Part shown: positions 41,888 through 49,431 of the stretch, piece by piece
Layout: each line of letters opens with the position of its first letter
Position numbering within the stretch: the first letter of the stretch is position 1
Assembly (NCBI GenBank): GCA_937944445.1
Contig: CALDYP010000012.1
Span: 25,287 to 89,286 of the forward strand
DNA length: 64,000 nt
Source of the DNA: an uncultured Anaerolineae bacterium
GTDB lineage: Bacteria; Chloroflexota; Anaerolineae; Aggregatilineales; Phototrophicaceae
Direction of reading: 5' to 3'
Translations under genes and position numbers: made by a program
The notes under the pieces: generated by a model
Database searches by the model: none
Told to the model about the DNA's origin: nothing
What the model saw: only the letters and a program-made list of their open reading frames with translations

Positions 41888-43087
41888 CTAAGGCGCGGTC
41901 TTGGTGGCCGCGTTGGGCGTGAGTGTGACGCGCGGCGGCAGGATGGCCGTCGGCGTGGGCGTGTTGGTGATGGTCGGCGTCAGGGTAGCCGTCGGCGTGT
42001 CGGTCGGCAGCGGCGTCAGCGTGGCGGTCAGCGTGGGGGTGAAGGTGAGGGACGGCGTTGGGCTGACGGTGGGCGTGAAGGTCTGAGTGGGGAAGGGCGT
42101 CAGCGTGGGCGTGTCTGACGGCACGGGCGTCTCGGTGGGGGTAGGCGAGGGGCCGGGCGTGGGGCTGGGCGTGAGCAGGAAGATGGCCGTGGCGGCGATG
42201 TCGGTCGGGGTGGGGGGTGGCGTCGGGCTGGCCTCTGGCGTGGGCTGGAACAGCGCGTCGTCGCGCTGCACGTCGACGCCCTGCGTGGTGAACACTAACC
42301 CGACCTGCTGCCCGTGCAGGCCAAAGCGCCCCTGCTGCTGCCCGTTGAAGCGGATGTCCAAAGCGGCGGCGTTGCTGGCGATGAGGTCAAGGCGGCTGGT
42401 GGCCTCGTAGGTTTGGGCTTCGTTGGGGCGCAGGATGCCCGCGTAGACCTCCTGCCCGTCGCTCAACACCCGCACCCACGTTCGGCTCGTCGGGTTGACG
42501 TCCACGCGCAGGCGATCCCCCGCCAGCGGCCCGGTGAACAGCGGCGTCGCTGTAGGCTGGAGCGGGCGCGGCGTCCACGTCGGGGTGAAGGTGAAGGTGG
42601 GCGGGACGGTTCCCAGCAGCAGGTTGGGGGTAGGGCCGGCGGCCACTGCGGCGCTGTCGTCCGGCGTCTGGATGAACTCCACGACGACGACGGCGATCAC
42701 CCCCAACGCGGCGACGCTCGTGAGCAGCACGGCGAGGCTGGCGAGGACGCTCACGAGGCTCGGGCCGCGCCGCCGCAGCGGCGGTGGGGTGGGATTCGGC
42801 GGCGTTTTGACGGCTTCTTGTGTGGCGCGCTTCTTGCCGCGCGCGGGCGGGTTCATCGCGTTCTCGTAGAGCGCCAGCACGCGCTCTTCCTCTAGGCCGA
42901 GGTAACGCGCGTAGCTGCGCAGCGCGCCGCGCACCTGCACCGGCGTCTCCAGCACGTTGAAGCTGCCGCTCTCGAACGCCTCTAACACGGAGCGGCGAAT
43001 GCGCAGCGTCTGGTGTGCATTGTCCAGCGTCAGCTCTTTGGCTTCGCGCGCTTCGCGCAGGTAGCGGCCTAGTTCAGTGGCGTTCAT
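41888..43087 (-). CDS. rodZ: RodZ-like cytoskeletal/cell-shape membrane protein
   Basis: The 399-residue protein has an N-terminal helix-turn-helix of the RodZ type (LGRYLREAREAKELTLDNAHQTLRIRRSVLEAFE), then YARYLGLEEERVLALYE. One membrane helix lies near residues 110-135. A periplasmic DUF4115-like domain contains RLRVDVNPTSRTWVRVLSDGQEVYAGIL and LDLIASNAAALDIRFNGQ. A roughly 110-residue Thr/Pro/Ser-rich tail completes it. RodZ links MreB to the wall-building machinery. The last 15 codons (RVTLTPNAATKTAP) are present in two further, displaced copies downstream. Confidence 0.88.
   Translation of the reverse strand: MNATELGRYLREAREAKELTLDNAHQTLRIRRSVLEAFESGSFNVLETPVQVRGALRSYARYLGLEEERVLALYENAMNPPARGKKRATQEAVKTPPNPTPPPLRRRGPSLVSVLASLAVLLTSVAALGVIAVVVVEFIQTPDDSAAVAAGPTPNLLLGTVPPTFTFTPTWTPRPLQPTATPLFTGPLAGDRLRVDVNPTSRTWVRVLSDGQEVYAGILRPNEAQTYEATSRLDLIASNAAALDIRFNGQQQGRFGLHGQQVGLVFTTQGVDVQRDDALFQPTPEASPTPPPTPTDIAATAIFLLTPSPTPGPSPTPTETPVPSDTPTLTPFPTQTFTPTVSPTPSLTFTPTLTATLTPLPTDTPTATLTPTITNTPTPTAILPPRVTLTPNAATKTAP
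41892..41936 (-). repeat. Live rodZ tail, copy A
   Basis: This is the coding end of rodZ, repeated at 41229-41273 (43 of 45 identical) and at 40478-40514. Confidence 0.88.
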
Positions 43088-43160
43088 GCGAGGTGTGATG
43101 GTCGTGAGCGTGAATCATAGGGCGGCATTGTAGCATAGCCCGCGCAGGGATGGCACGGGG

Positions 43161-43199
43161 CGTGAGTTCTAAATCAGAACAGAGAGGCCTCATCCCCCA
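43161..43199. repeat. MITE-end fragment joined to CCTCATCCCCC
   Basis: GTGAGTTCTAAATCAGAACAGAGAG resembles the element end GTGTCTAAATTCGAACAGAGG. It is followed by GGCCTCATCCCCC. It is a remnant between rodZ and the L9 terminator. Confidence 0.5.
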
Positions 43200-43220
43200 T
43201 CGGCGGGCGCTTCAAGCAAA

Positions 43221-43243
43221 AACACCCCTTGCGCAGGGGTGTT
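43221..43243 (-). terminator. Rho-independent terminator of rplI
   Basis: A 9-bp stem AACACCCCT/AGGGGTGTT has a 5-base loop and is followed on the minus strand by TTTTTG, 24 bases after the L9 stop. Confidence 0.9.
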
Positions 43244-43266
43244 CCACATCAGACAGCGCGAACTGC

Positions 43267-43809
43267 TTACTCAGCGACCGCGGAGGACTCTTCAGTAGGG
43301 GCAGCCTCGGCGCGCTCGGCGGCGGCTTTTTCAGCGGCGCGCTTGGCGAGGAACTCTTGCAGTTCCCCCTCGCGGACGACGTAGACGTTCAGCACGGGCA
43401 TCTTGTCCGTGCCGAGGCGCACCGGGATCATGTGATGGCCAATTTCGCGCACGCCTTGCACGGTCAGACGGCGGCGGTTAATGTCGCGGCCCGTAACGCG
43501 CATCAGCTCATCGGTGATGTCCTGCGTCGTCACCGAGCCGAACAGCTTGCCCGTGGCGGCAGCACGGCGCTCAAAAAACAGCTCGGTTCCGTCGATGGCC
43601 GCTGCCACCTCGTTGACGAGCTGCTCGAACTCGGCGCGGCGCTGCTCGACTTGACGCATCAGGCGTTCATGGCTCTTGATAGCGCTCTTCGTCGCTTGGA
43701 CGGCGCGCTTAGTCGGGATCAGGTAGTTGCGAGCGAAGCCGTCTGCTACCTCGATAATCTCGCCTGCGACCCCGTGCTTGTACACGTTTTGGAGGAGGAT
43801 GACTTTCAT
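43267..43809 (-). CDS. rplI: 50S ribosomal protein L9
   Basis: The 180-residue protein begins MKVILLQNVYKHGVAGEIIEVADGFARNYLIPTKRAV, the invariant L9 N-terminal domain. A long connecting helix (SHERLMRQVEQRRAEFEQLVNEV) and the C-terminal domain (LFGSVTTQDITDEL, VREIGHHMIPVRL) follow. An Ala/Glu-rich tail of about 30 residues extends beyond the usual end. The ATG at 43809 has AGGA upstream; the open frame back to 43827 adds nothing homologous. It stands alone here, with its own terminator, not in an rpsF-ssb-rpsR operon. Confidence 0.96.
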   Translation of the reverse strand: MKVILLQNVYKHGVAGEIIEVADGFARNYLIPTKRAVQATKSAIKSHERLMRQVEQRRAEFEQLVNEVAAAIDGTELFFERRAAATGKLFGSVTTQDITDELMRVTGRDINRRRLTVQGVREIGHHMIPVRLGTDKMPVLNVYVVREGELQEFLAKRAAEKAAAERAEAAPTEESSAVAE

Positions 43810-43922
43810 GACTCTGTCCTTAAACACACGCCCCCAACGCAGGGCGAACCTATCTCAGTCGAACACATAGCGTCGAGCATTATACGAGATGCCCCCGCTC
43901 AGATCAATGGCGCGTGTTGGCA

Positions 43923-44032
43923 GGGAGTGTCTAAAGATAAACAGACAGTCGCGCCGAGCGCTGAAGCACTCGGCTAGGGCGCGCCCCCTGAAGTCAGCTG
44001 GGTGAGGCCTCTGTTCGAATTTAGACACCCCC
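43923..44032. mobile_element. MITE-like element, full copy 1
   Basis: This 110-bp element has terminal inverted repeats GGGAGTGTCTAAA and TTTAGACACCCCC (12 of 13 paired) and no coding capacity. Its core GAGCGCTGAAGCACTCGGC and GGGCGCGCC can fold. The copy at 58690-58798 aligns along its whole length in the opposite orientation. It lies between rplI and murJ. Confidence 0.78.
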
Positions 44033-44131
44033 TGTTGGCATGGCGGCTGAGTTGGCCGCGCTGAGGCGCTGTTTATTCGTCGCCAGCAGGTAAAATAACC
44101 GTCACACTCATTCACCCGCGGGGGGGAACTT

Positions 44132-45742
44132 ATGAGCGCATCCCGCGTTCTGAACAACGCGCAGGTGATCCGCGCGGCGTTGATCGTCCTGCTGGGCTTC
44201 TTGACCAGCGGGCTGCTGGGGCTGGTGCGGTTGGGGATCGTGTCGTCGGCGTTTGGCACGACTGAGGCCGCGGATGCCTTCCTCGCGGCGCAGCGCCTGC
44301 CAGAGACGATCTTCACGCTCGTCGCGGGCGGGGCGCTGGGGTCGTCGTTCATCCCGGTGTTCGCGCGCCTGCGTGAGAAGAGCCTAAGCGACGCATGGCG
44401 GCTGGCCAGCGCCACGATGACGCTTTCCGCGGTGGCGGCTGGGGTGTTGGGAGTCGTCGTGATCCTGTTCGCCGAGCCGATCGCCCGCCAGATCATCATG
44501 CCCGGTCGCAGCGCCGAGACGCAGACCCTGACGGCCAACCTGATGCGCTTGATGATGGTGACGCCGGTCATCTTCAGCGTGAGCGGCTTAGTGATGGGCA
44601 TCTTGCAAGCGAACGGGATGTTCTTGCTGCCGAGCATCGCCATCAGCATGAACAACATCGGCATCATCGTTGGGGCGTGGGTGCTCTCCCCGCTCATCAC
44701 CAGCGCCGAGAGCGTCGCGCAGGTGGGCGACCGCAGCATCTACGGGCTGGCGTATGGGGCGGTGCTGAGCGCTGTGCTGCACCTCGCGGTGCAGCTTCCC
44801 GGATTGTGGCGGCTGCGCGCGCCGCTGCGCCCGCTGTTGAGCTGGCGCGTGCCCGGCGTGCGCGATGTGCTGTGGTTGATGCTGCCGCGCACGCTGGGGC
44901 TGGCAGTGGTGCAGGTGAACTTCATCGTGAACCTGCTGCTGGCCAGCAGCATGGCCAGCGGGGCAGTGACCGCGCTCAACACGGCCTTCATGCTGATGTT
45001 CTTCGCGCTGGGGATCATCGGGCAGAGCGTCGGCTCCGCGGTGTTCCCGACGCTGGCGGCGCTCCACGCCAGCGGCGACTTGGAGACGTTTCGCCAGCGG
45101 CTTAATCAGGCGCTGCGCGGCGTGCTCTTCCTCGCGTTCCCGGCGATGGCGGCCTTCATCGTGCTGGGCGAGCCGCTGGTCAGCCTCTTCGAGCGCGGCG
45201 CATGGACAGCCGAGAGCACCCAAGCGACGGCGTGGGCGCTGGCGCTCTACGCCGTGGGGATGCCCGGCTTCGTGCTGCTGGAGGTACTCTCGCGGGCGTT
45301 CTACAGCCTTGAAGACACGTGGACGCCCGTTTGGGTCGGCACGCTGGCGATGATCGCCAACATCATCCTGAGCGTCCTCTTGTCGCAGGTCATCGGCAGC
45401 CGCGACACGCTGGCGTTTGGCGCGTTCGGCGGGCTGGCGCTGGCCAACGCGCTGACGACCAACGTCGAGGCGGTGGCGCTGTGGGGGCTGCTGCGGCGGC
45501 GCATGGGAGCGATGAACGACGCGGCAACGCTGACTATGCTCGGCAAGCTGACAGGCGCGACGCTCATCTCAGCGTTGGTGATGTGGGCGGTGGTCAGCCA
45601 GTTTGCGCCGCCGCCCCGCTTGGGCGCGGGCATCGTGGCGGGCGTAATGGGCGCAGGGGCGTTCTTTGGGGTGGCGCTGCTGCTGCGGATTGAAGAGGCG
45701 GTCTACGTGCCGCGGCTGGTGCTGCAGCGGCTGCGGCGTTAG
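44132..45742 (+). CDS. murJ: Lipid II flippase MurJ
   Basis: The 536-residue protein has about 14 membrane helices and the MviN/MurJ signatures LLGLVRLGIVSSAFGTTEAADAFLAAQRLPETIFTLVAGGALGSSFIPVFARL, LLPSIAISMNNIGIIVGAWVLSP and SVGSAVFPTLAALHASGD. It moves lipid II across the membrane for peptidoglycan synthesis. The ATG at 44132 has a GGGGGGA ribosome site. The gene is divergent from rplI, with a MITE-like element in the 322-bp gap (43810-44131). The rest of that gap holds a TAAAAT that could be a -10. Its end overlaps the convergent small membrane protein gene by 4 bases. Confidence 0.93.
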   Translation: MSASRVLNNAQVIRAALIVLLGFLTSGLLGLVRLGIVSSAFGTTEAADAFLAAQRLPETIFTLVAGGALGSSFIPVFARLREKSLSDAWRLASATMTLSAVAAGVLGVVVILFAEPIARQIIMPGRSAETQTLTANLMRLMMVTPVIFSVSGLVMGILQANGMFLLPSIAISMNNIGIIVGAWVLSPLITSAESVAQVGDRSIYGLAYGAVLSAVLHLAVQLPGLWRLRAPLRPLLSWRVPGVRDVLWLMLPRTLGLAVVQVNFIVNLLLASSMASGAVTALNTAFMLMFFALGIIGQSVGSAVFPTLAALHASGDLETFRQRLNQALRGVLFLAFPAMAAFIVLGEPLVSLFERGAWTAESTQATAWALALYAVGMPGFVLLEVLSRAFYSLEDTWTPVWVGTLAMIANIILSVLLSQVIGSRDTLAFGAFGGLALANALTTNVEAVALWGLLRRRMGAMNDAATLTMLGKLTGATLISALVMWAVVSQFAPPPRLGAGIVAGVMGAGAFFGVALLLRIEEAVYVPRLVLQRLRR

Positions 45743-46143
45743 CGGCTGCGCTTGCGCTTCGCGTCGAACAGTTCATCCTCGTAGAAGTAGGCGTCACCGT
45801 TCTCGTCGTAGTGGTACTGATAGTCGAGATCCTCAAGCGGCTCGGCTCGGGTGTTCTTCCGCTTCTCGGGCACAGCTCGGCTCGGGCGGCGGTTGACCAC
45901 CCACCAGATGATCGCCATGATCGCGATCAGCCAGATGAAGCGCACCGCCAGCAAAAAGATGGCCCCCAGCACGCCGAGCAGCGTCCCCATTGCCGTTCCC
46001 GCCACGACAAAAGCCACTCCAAACACGGCGAACCCGATGCGCAGCACCAGCGGGAACGCGACCAGCAGGATGACTGCGCCGACGATATACGGCAGCGGGT
46101 TACGCCGAAAGTTGTCTAAAAAGTTGTTGTCGCTTGGGTGCAT
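45739..46143 (-). CDS. Small membrane protein of unknown function
   Basis: The 134-residue protein has a polar start (NNFLDNFRRNPLPY), three hydrophobic segments (about 18-85) and a charged tail ending DLDYQYHYDENGDAYFYEDELFDAKRKRSR. The acidic Tyr-rich then basic tail is distinctive. No family was recognised. A TATAAT-type -10 (46182-46187) lies 40 bases before the ATG. Confidence 0.7.
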   Translation of the reverse strand: MHPSDNNFLDNFRRNPLPYIVGAVILLVAFPLVLRIGFAVFGVAFVVAGTAMGTLLGVLGAIFLLAVRFIWLIAIMAIIWWVVNRRPSRAVPEKRKNTRAEPLEDLDYQYHYDENGDAYFYEDELFDAKRKRSR

Positions 46144-46181
46144 GCTGTTTTCCTAACTTACAACGGCTTCTGTTCTTTTAG

Positions 46182-46187
46182 ATTATA
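46182..46187 (-). promoter_or_regulatory. -10 element for the small membrane protein gene
   Basis: The minus strand reads CGTATAATC, with a perfect TATAAT; no convincing -35 is seen. Confidence 0.45.
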
Positions 46188-46226
46188 CGTGCAACCGAGC
46201 GAATTCGTTGTGGGAGATTCTCGTGA

Positions 46227-46246
46227 GGGCACGGCTGGCCGTGCCC
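46227..46246. repeat. GGGCACGGC/GCCGTGCCC palindrome
   Basis: Perfect 9-bp arms around TG form a 20-bp palindrome just behind bioY, in position to act as a hairpin at its 3' end. Confidence 0.6.
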
Positions 46247-46266
46247 CCGTCGCGGTGGCGCGGCGT

Positions 46267-46812
46267 TCAGCGGCGCACGGCGCGCCACGTCTCCGTGAGG
46301 CCCGCCGCGATGATCGCTTTGATCGCGTCGAGCGCGATGAAGGGCTGCACGCCGACCTCCAACGCGCGCTGAGCGCTCATGCCGGTGTAGAGCATCAAAT
46401 GCGCTGCGCCGAAGGTGTAGATCACCGCGACGCCCGCCAGCCCGGCCAGCCAGCGCAGCCACACCGAGCGCGCCGCCGCGGGCTGCGCCAACGCGCTGGT
46501 AAGCGCCGCCGCGGGGATGAAGCCGATCAAGAAGCCGCCCGTTGGCCCGAACAGGGCGGCGCTGCCGAGCATGCGCGCGTCCAGCGGCAGGCCGAGCGCG
46601 ATCAAGCCCACGTAGGCGGCCTGCGCTGCGGCGGCCTCGCGCCAGCCCAACACGAAGCCGCTCAAGAGCACTACCAGCACTTGCAGCGTGAACGGCACTG
46701 GCTCCAACGGGATGCTCACACGGGCTGAGAGCGCCATCAGGAGCACGAACACGGCCACCCCTGCCAAGCGTAGGGCGATGGGGCGCGGCTGCGCAGTCAA
46801 CGTCTTCAACAT
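46267..46812 (-). CDS. bioY: Biotin transporter BioY
   Basis: The 181-residue protein has about six membrane helices and the BioY signatures VSIPLEPVPFTLQVLVVLLSGFVLGWREAAAAQAAYVGLIALGLP, FGPTGGFLIGFIPAAALTSAL and the C-terminal GVQPFIALDAIKAIIAAGL. BioY is the substrate-binding S component of an ECF transporter for biotin. No EcfA/EcfT genes are nearby, so it either shares a common energising module or works alone. Biotin demand fits fatty-acid synthesis (fabI at 48.4 kb). No BirA site was recognised upstream. Confidence 0.93.
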   Translation of the reverse strand: MLKTLTAQPRPIALRLAGVAVFVLLMALSARVSIPLEPVPFTLQVLVVLLSGFVLGWREAAAAQAAYVGLIALGLPLDARMLGSAALFGPTGGFLIGFIPAAALTSALAQPAAARSVWLRWLAGLAGVAVIYTFGAAHLMLYTGMSAQRALEVGVQPFIALDAIKAIIAAGLTETWRAVRR

Positions 46813-46840
46813 GGGTCACTTCCTTTGCTTGCTAAAACGA

Positions 46841-47119
46841 TCACAGACGATTTTCCGGGGTGGGCTCGACGATGATCTCCTCCAGCTTGTAAGTCGCTTT
46901 GCCGTTGCTGCGGTCGAGCGATTCGACCAGCGTCACCTGCGTTCCCAACCCCTCAAGAATATAACGCGTCATCCAGCGGTTCGTTTCTTGCACGTTGCGG
47001 AAGAAGGCGAGACGGCTCTTTTTGTCCTTGCGGAACAAGCGCCCCTTGATCTGGTTAAAGCGCAGGTCTTTGATCTCGTTGAGCAGCGCCTCGCGCTCTT
47101 GCTGGTTCAAAAATGCCAT
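46841..47119 (-). CDS. Conserved small protein of unknown function
   Basis: The 92-residue soluble, charged protein opens MAFLNQQEREALLNEIKDLRFNQIKGRLFRKDKKSRLAFFRNVQETNRWMTRYILEGLGTQVTLVE. The ATG at 47119 has GGAG upstream, and the frame continues to 47191 without support. Basic residues in the middle suggest nucleic-acid or ribosome contact, but that is a guess. It precedes bioY by 28 bases in the same direction. Confidence 0.65.
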   Translation of the reverse strand: MAFLNQQEREALLNEIKDLRFNQIKGRLFRKDKKSRLAFFRNVQETNRWMTRYILEGLGTQVTLVESLDRSNGKATYKLEEIIVEPTPENRL

Positions 47120-47267
47120 CGGGTCGGCTCCTCGGTGTCTGAGTTCGGGTATGCTGCGCTCTATTGTAGGAAGCAGGCGGCCTCTCGGCAACTGAAGAAC
47201 AGCTTTGAAGGGGCAGACGCTTTAAATCGCTGATCTGGCGCTTGCGCACATCCGTTTCAGGGCAGCG

Positions 47268-48284
47268 CTAGTAGCCGTCTTCTTTGCGCACGACGTTGAG
47301 CAGCGGCTTCTTCTCGATGAAGCGCTGCAAGTTCTCGATGAAGATCGCCGCGGCCTTCTCGTGATAGCCTACGGAGTTGCCAGCGGTGTGCGGGCTGATG
47401 ATGACGTTCTCCAGCGCCCACAGCGGGCTGTCCGCTGGCAGCGGCTCGGTCTCGAACACGTCGAGCGCTGCGCCGGCGATCTGCTGGCTGCGCAGCGCGT
47501 CGATCAACGCGGCTTCGTCCACCAGCGGCCCGCGCGCGATGTTGATGAGCACGCTGCTCGGTTTCATCGCCCTCAGCACCTCGGCGTTGACGCAGTGGAG
47601 CGTCTCTTGGGTCAGCGGCGCGGTGACCACCAGCCAATCACACTCTTTGGCCATGAGCGCTAGCGCCGCCGGTGGATAGAGGCGGTCGGGGATCTCGCCT
47701 GTTGGGTCGCCGACTGCGCCGCGATATTCGTCGCTGCCCTCAGCCGGGTGCTTTGGGTCGCGCTTGGTGGCCAGCACGCGCACGCCTAGCGCCGCCGCCA
47801 CCCGTGCCAGCTCGCGCGCAATCGTGCCGTAGCCCACGATCCCGAGCACGCGCCCGCGCACGTCGGGTGGGCGGTAGAGGTCGTGCGGGCGCTGCGGCCA
47901 GTGCGCCTTCTGCTGGTCGCGGATCATGCGCGGCAGTTGATAGTGAAACGCCAGCATCATCATCAGGCAGTAGTTGGCGATCGTCTCGGCGTGGACGCCG
48001 CTAGCCGTCGTCAGCGTGACCTCTTTCGCCTGTGCGATGGGCTGTGTCAGGATGCCGTCTACGCCCGCGTAGTTGAGCTGTATCCAGCGCAGGTGGGGCG
48101 CTTGTTCGGGCGTCGGGAAGTCGCGCACGGTGTAGAGGATGTCGGCGATGGTGTAAGCCTCTGGCGGAACTTTCCCCGGCGGGAACTGGCGCACGCTCAG
48201 CCGCGGCGAGACCGCGCGGATCTGGTCGAGAATCTGCTCAGAGAAATCCATCGCCAGCACGACGTTGTAAACCCGCTCAGACAT
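47268..48284 (-). CDS. D-2-hydroxyacid dehydrogenase family protein
   Basis: The 338-residue protein belongs to the D-isomer-specific 2-hydroxyacid dehydrogenase family. The NAD-binding domain has RVLGIVGYGTIARELARVAAALGVRVLA. The catalytic set is NIARGPLVDEAALIDAL (Arg), DVFETEPLP (Glu) and ISPHTAGNS (His). It reduces 2-keto acids with NAD(P)H; the substrate is undefined. The ATG at 48284 has AAAGGAG upstream. It is divergent from fabI, with a shared 113-bp promoter region (48285-48397) in which no clear hexamers were found. Confidence 0.9.
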   Translation of the reverse strand: MSERVYNVVLAMDFSEQILDQIRAVSPRLSVRQFPPGKVPPEAYTIADILYTVRDFPTPEQAPHLRWIQLNYAGVDGILTQPIAQAKEVTLTTASGVHAETIANYCLMMMLAFHYQLPRMIRDQQKAHWPQRPHDLYRPPDVRGRVLGIVGYGTIARELARVAAALGVRVLATKRDPKHPAEGSDEYRGAVGDPTGEIPDRLYPPAALALMAKECDWLVVTAPLTQETLHCVNAEVLRAMKPSSVLINIARGPLVDEAALIDALRSQQIAGAALDVFETEPLPADSPLWALENVIISPHTAGNSVGYHEKAAAIFIENLQRFIEKKPLLNVVRKEDGY

Positions 48285-48397
48285 GAGGTATCGGCTCCTT
48301 TGAAAGCAGACCACACACACCGAGCATAGCGCATCAGCGATGTCGGTGTTAGATTTACGTATCGATTGTAACCAAACACACAGCAAAGGAGCCGCCA

Positions 48398-49192
48398 ATG
48401 GGCTTATTGGACGGAAAAGTCGCCCTTATTTTCGGGTTGGCGAACAAGGACAGCATCGCATGGGGCGTGACAAAAGCCCTGCACGGCGCAGGCGCACAGA
48501 TCGGCATCTGCTACGCGGGCGAGGCGTTGAAGAAGCGCGTGCTGCCGCTGGCAGAAGAGGTCAGCTGTGACTTCGTGCAGGAGTGCGACGTGCAGAGCGA
48601 CGCCATGCTCGATGAGGTGTTCGCTCAAGTGCAGGCGCGCTTCGGCAAGCTCGATGTGCTCGTGCACAGCGTTGCCTATGCTAAACGCGAAGACCTCGGC
48701 GGGCGCATGGTGGACGTCTCGCGCGATGGCTTTGCGATGGCGCTCGACATCAGCGCCTACAGCTTGATCGCCATGACCAAACGCGCCGAGCCGCTCATGA
48801 CCACGGGCGGCAGCATCATGAGCATGACGTACTTCGCCGCTGAGAAGTACATCCCCGACTACAACGCGATGGCTGTCGCGAAGGCCGCGCTGGAACTCAT
48901 CACGAAGTACCTCGCGGTGGACTTGGGGCCGAAGGGCATCCGCGTGAACGCGATCAGCGCCGGGCCGATCAAGACGCTGGCGGCGGCGGGCATTCCGGGC
49001 TTTCGTGACCTGCTGCGGCACTTTGACGACGTCGCCCCGCTGCGCAGCCGTGTGACGCCCGACGACGTGGGGCAGGCGGCGCTCTTCCTCGCCAGCGACA
49101 TGAGCAAGATGATCACCGGCGAGATCATGCACGTCGACAGCGGCTACAACGTCCTCGGCTTGACCGTGCCGCGCGACGAGCTGAAGGCATAG
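48398..49192 (+). CDS. fabI: Enoyl-ACP reductase FabI
   Basis: The 264-residue SDR-type enzyme has the FabI cofactor loop FGLANKDSIAWGV, SVAYAKREDLGG, the YX6K pair in YNAMAVAK and NAISAGPIKTLAAAGIPGF. It carries out the last reduction of the fatty-acid elongation cycle with NAD(P)H and is the target of triclosan-type inhibitors in other bacteria. The ATG has a strong AAAGGAG. Downstream (49193-49268) is a short palindrome remnant and a T-run (CCGTTTTTTTT) that may end its transcript before the tRNA promoter. Confidence 0.95.
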   Translation: MGLLDGKVALIFGLANKDSIAWGVTKALHGAGAQIGICYAGEALKKRVLPLAEEVSCDFVQECDVQSDAMLDEVFAQVQARFGKLDVLVHSVAYAKREDLGGRMVDVSRDGFAMALDISAYSLIAMTKRAEPLMTTGGSIMSMTYFAAEKYIPDYNAMAVAKAALELITKYLAVDLGPKGIRVNAISAGPIKTLAAAGIPGFRDLLRHFDDVAPLRSRVTPDDVGQAALFLASDMSKMITGEIMHVDSGYNVLGLTVPRDELKA

Positions 49193-49268
49193 CCGTCCAG
49201 TAGGACGGGGCCTGCCCAGACCGTTTTTTTTCGATCAACTTCCTCTTTTCGGGCGGGGGTGGCTGCGC

Positions 49269-49274
49269 TATAAT
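49269..49274 (+). promoter_or_regulatory. -10 element of the tRNA-Ser gene
   Basis: A perfect TATAAT lies 10 bases before the mature tRNA 5' end. The -35 region is not consensus-like. Confidence 0.6.
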
Positions 49275-49284
49275 TTAAGGCTGT

Positions 49285-49371
49285 GGAGAGGTGCTAGAGT
49301 GGTTGAATAGGCCTGTCTCGAAAACAGGTATAGTCGCAAGGCTATCGTGGGTTCGAATCCCACCTTCTCCG
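49285..49371 (+). tRNA. tRNA-Ser (anticodon CGA)
   Basis: This 87-nt class II tRNA has the acceptor pair GGAGAGG/CTTCTCC with discriminator G and the anticodon stem CCTGT/ACAGG around loop CTCGAAA, giving anticodon CGA. The long variable arm is TATAGTCGCAAGGCTATC. The T arm is GTGGGTTCGAATCCCAC. CCA is not encoded. It reads UCG codons. Confidence 0.96.
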
Positions 49372-49379
49372 TCAAGTTT

Positions 49380-49410
49380 GACCCACAGTGCAAAACTCGT
49401 GGGTCTTTTT
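49380..49410 (+). terminator. Terminator behind tRNA-Ser
   Basis: The stem GACCCAC/GTGGGTC has a 12-base loop and is followed by TTTTT. Confidence 0.82.
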
Positions 49411-49431
49411 CATGCCAGCGAGGACACTATC

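Noticed and set aside
36901..41936. Ordinary transposition explaining the tail duplications
   Set aside because: Duplications of 37-93 bp are far larger than transposon target duplications, modules lack inverted ends, and no transposase is present.
49291..49431. LOG protein with an N-terminal extension through the tRNA
   Set aside because: The frame crosses the tRNA-Ser gene and its terminator; the ATG at 49432 has its own ribosome site.
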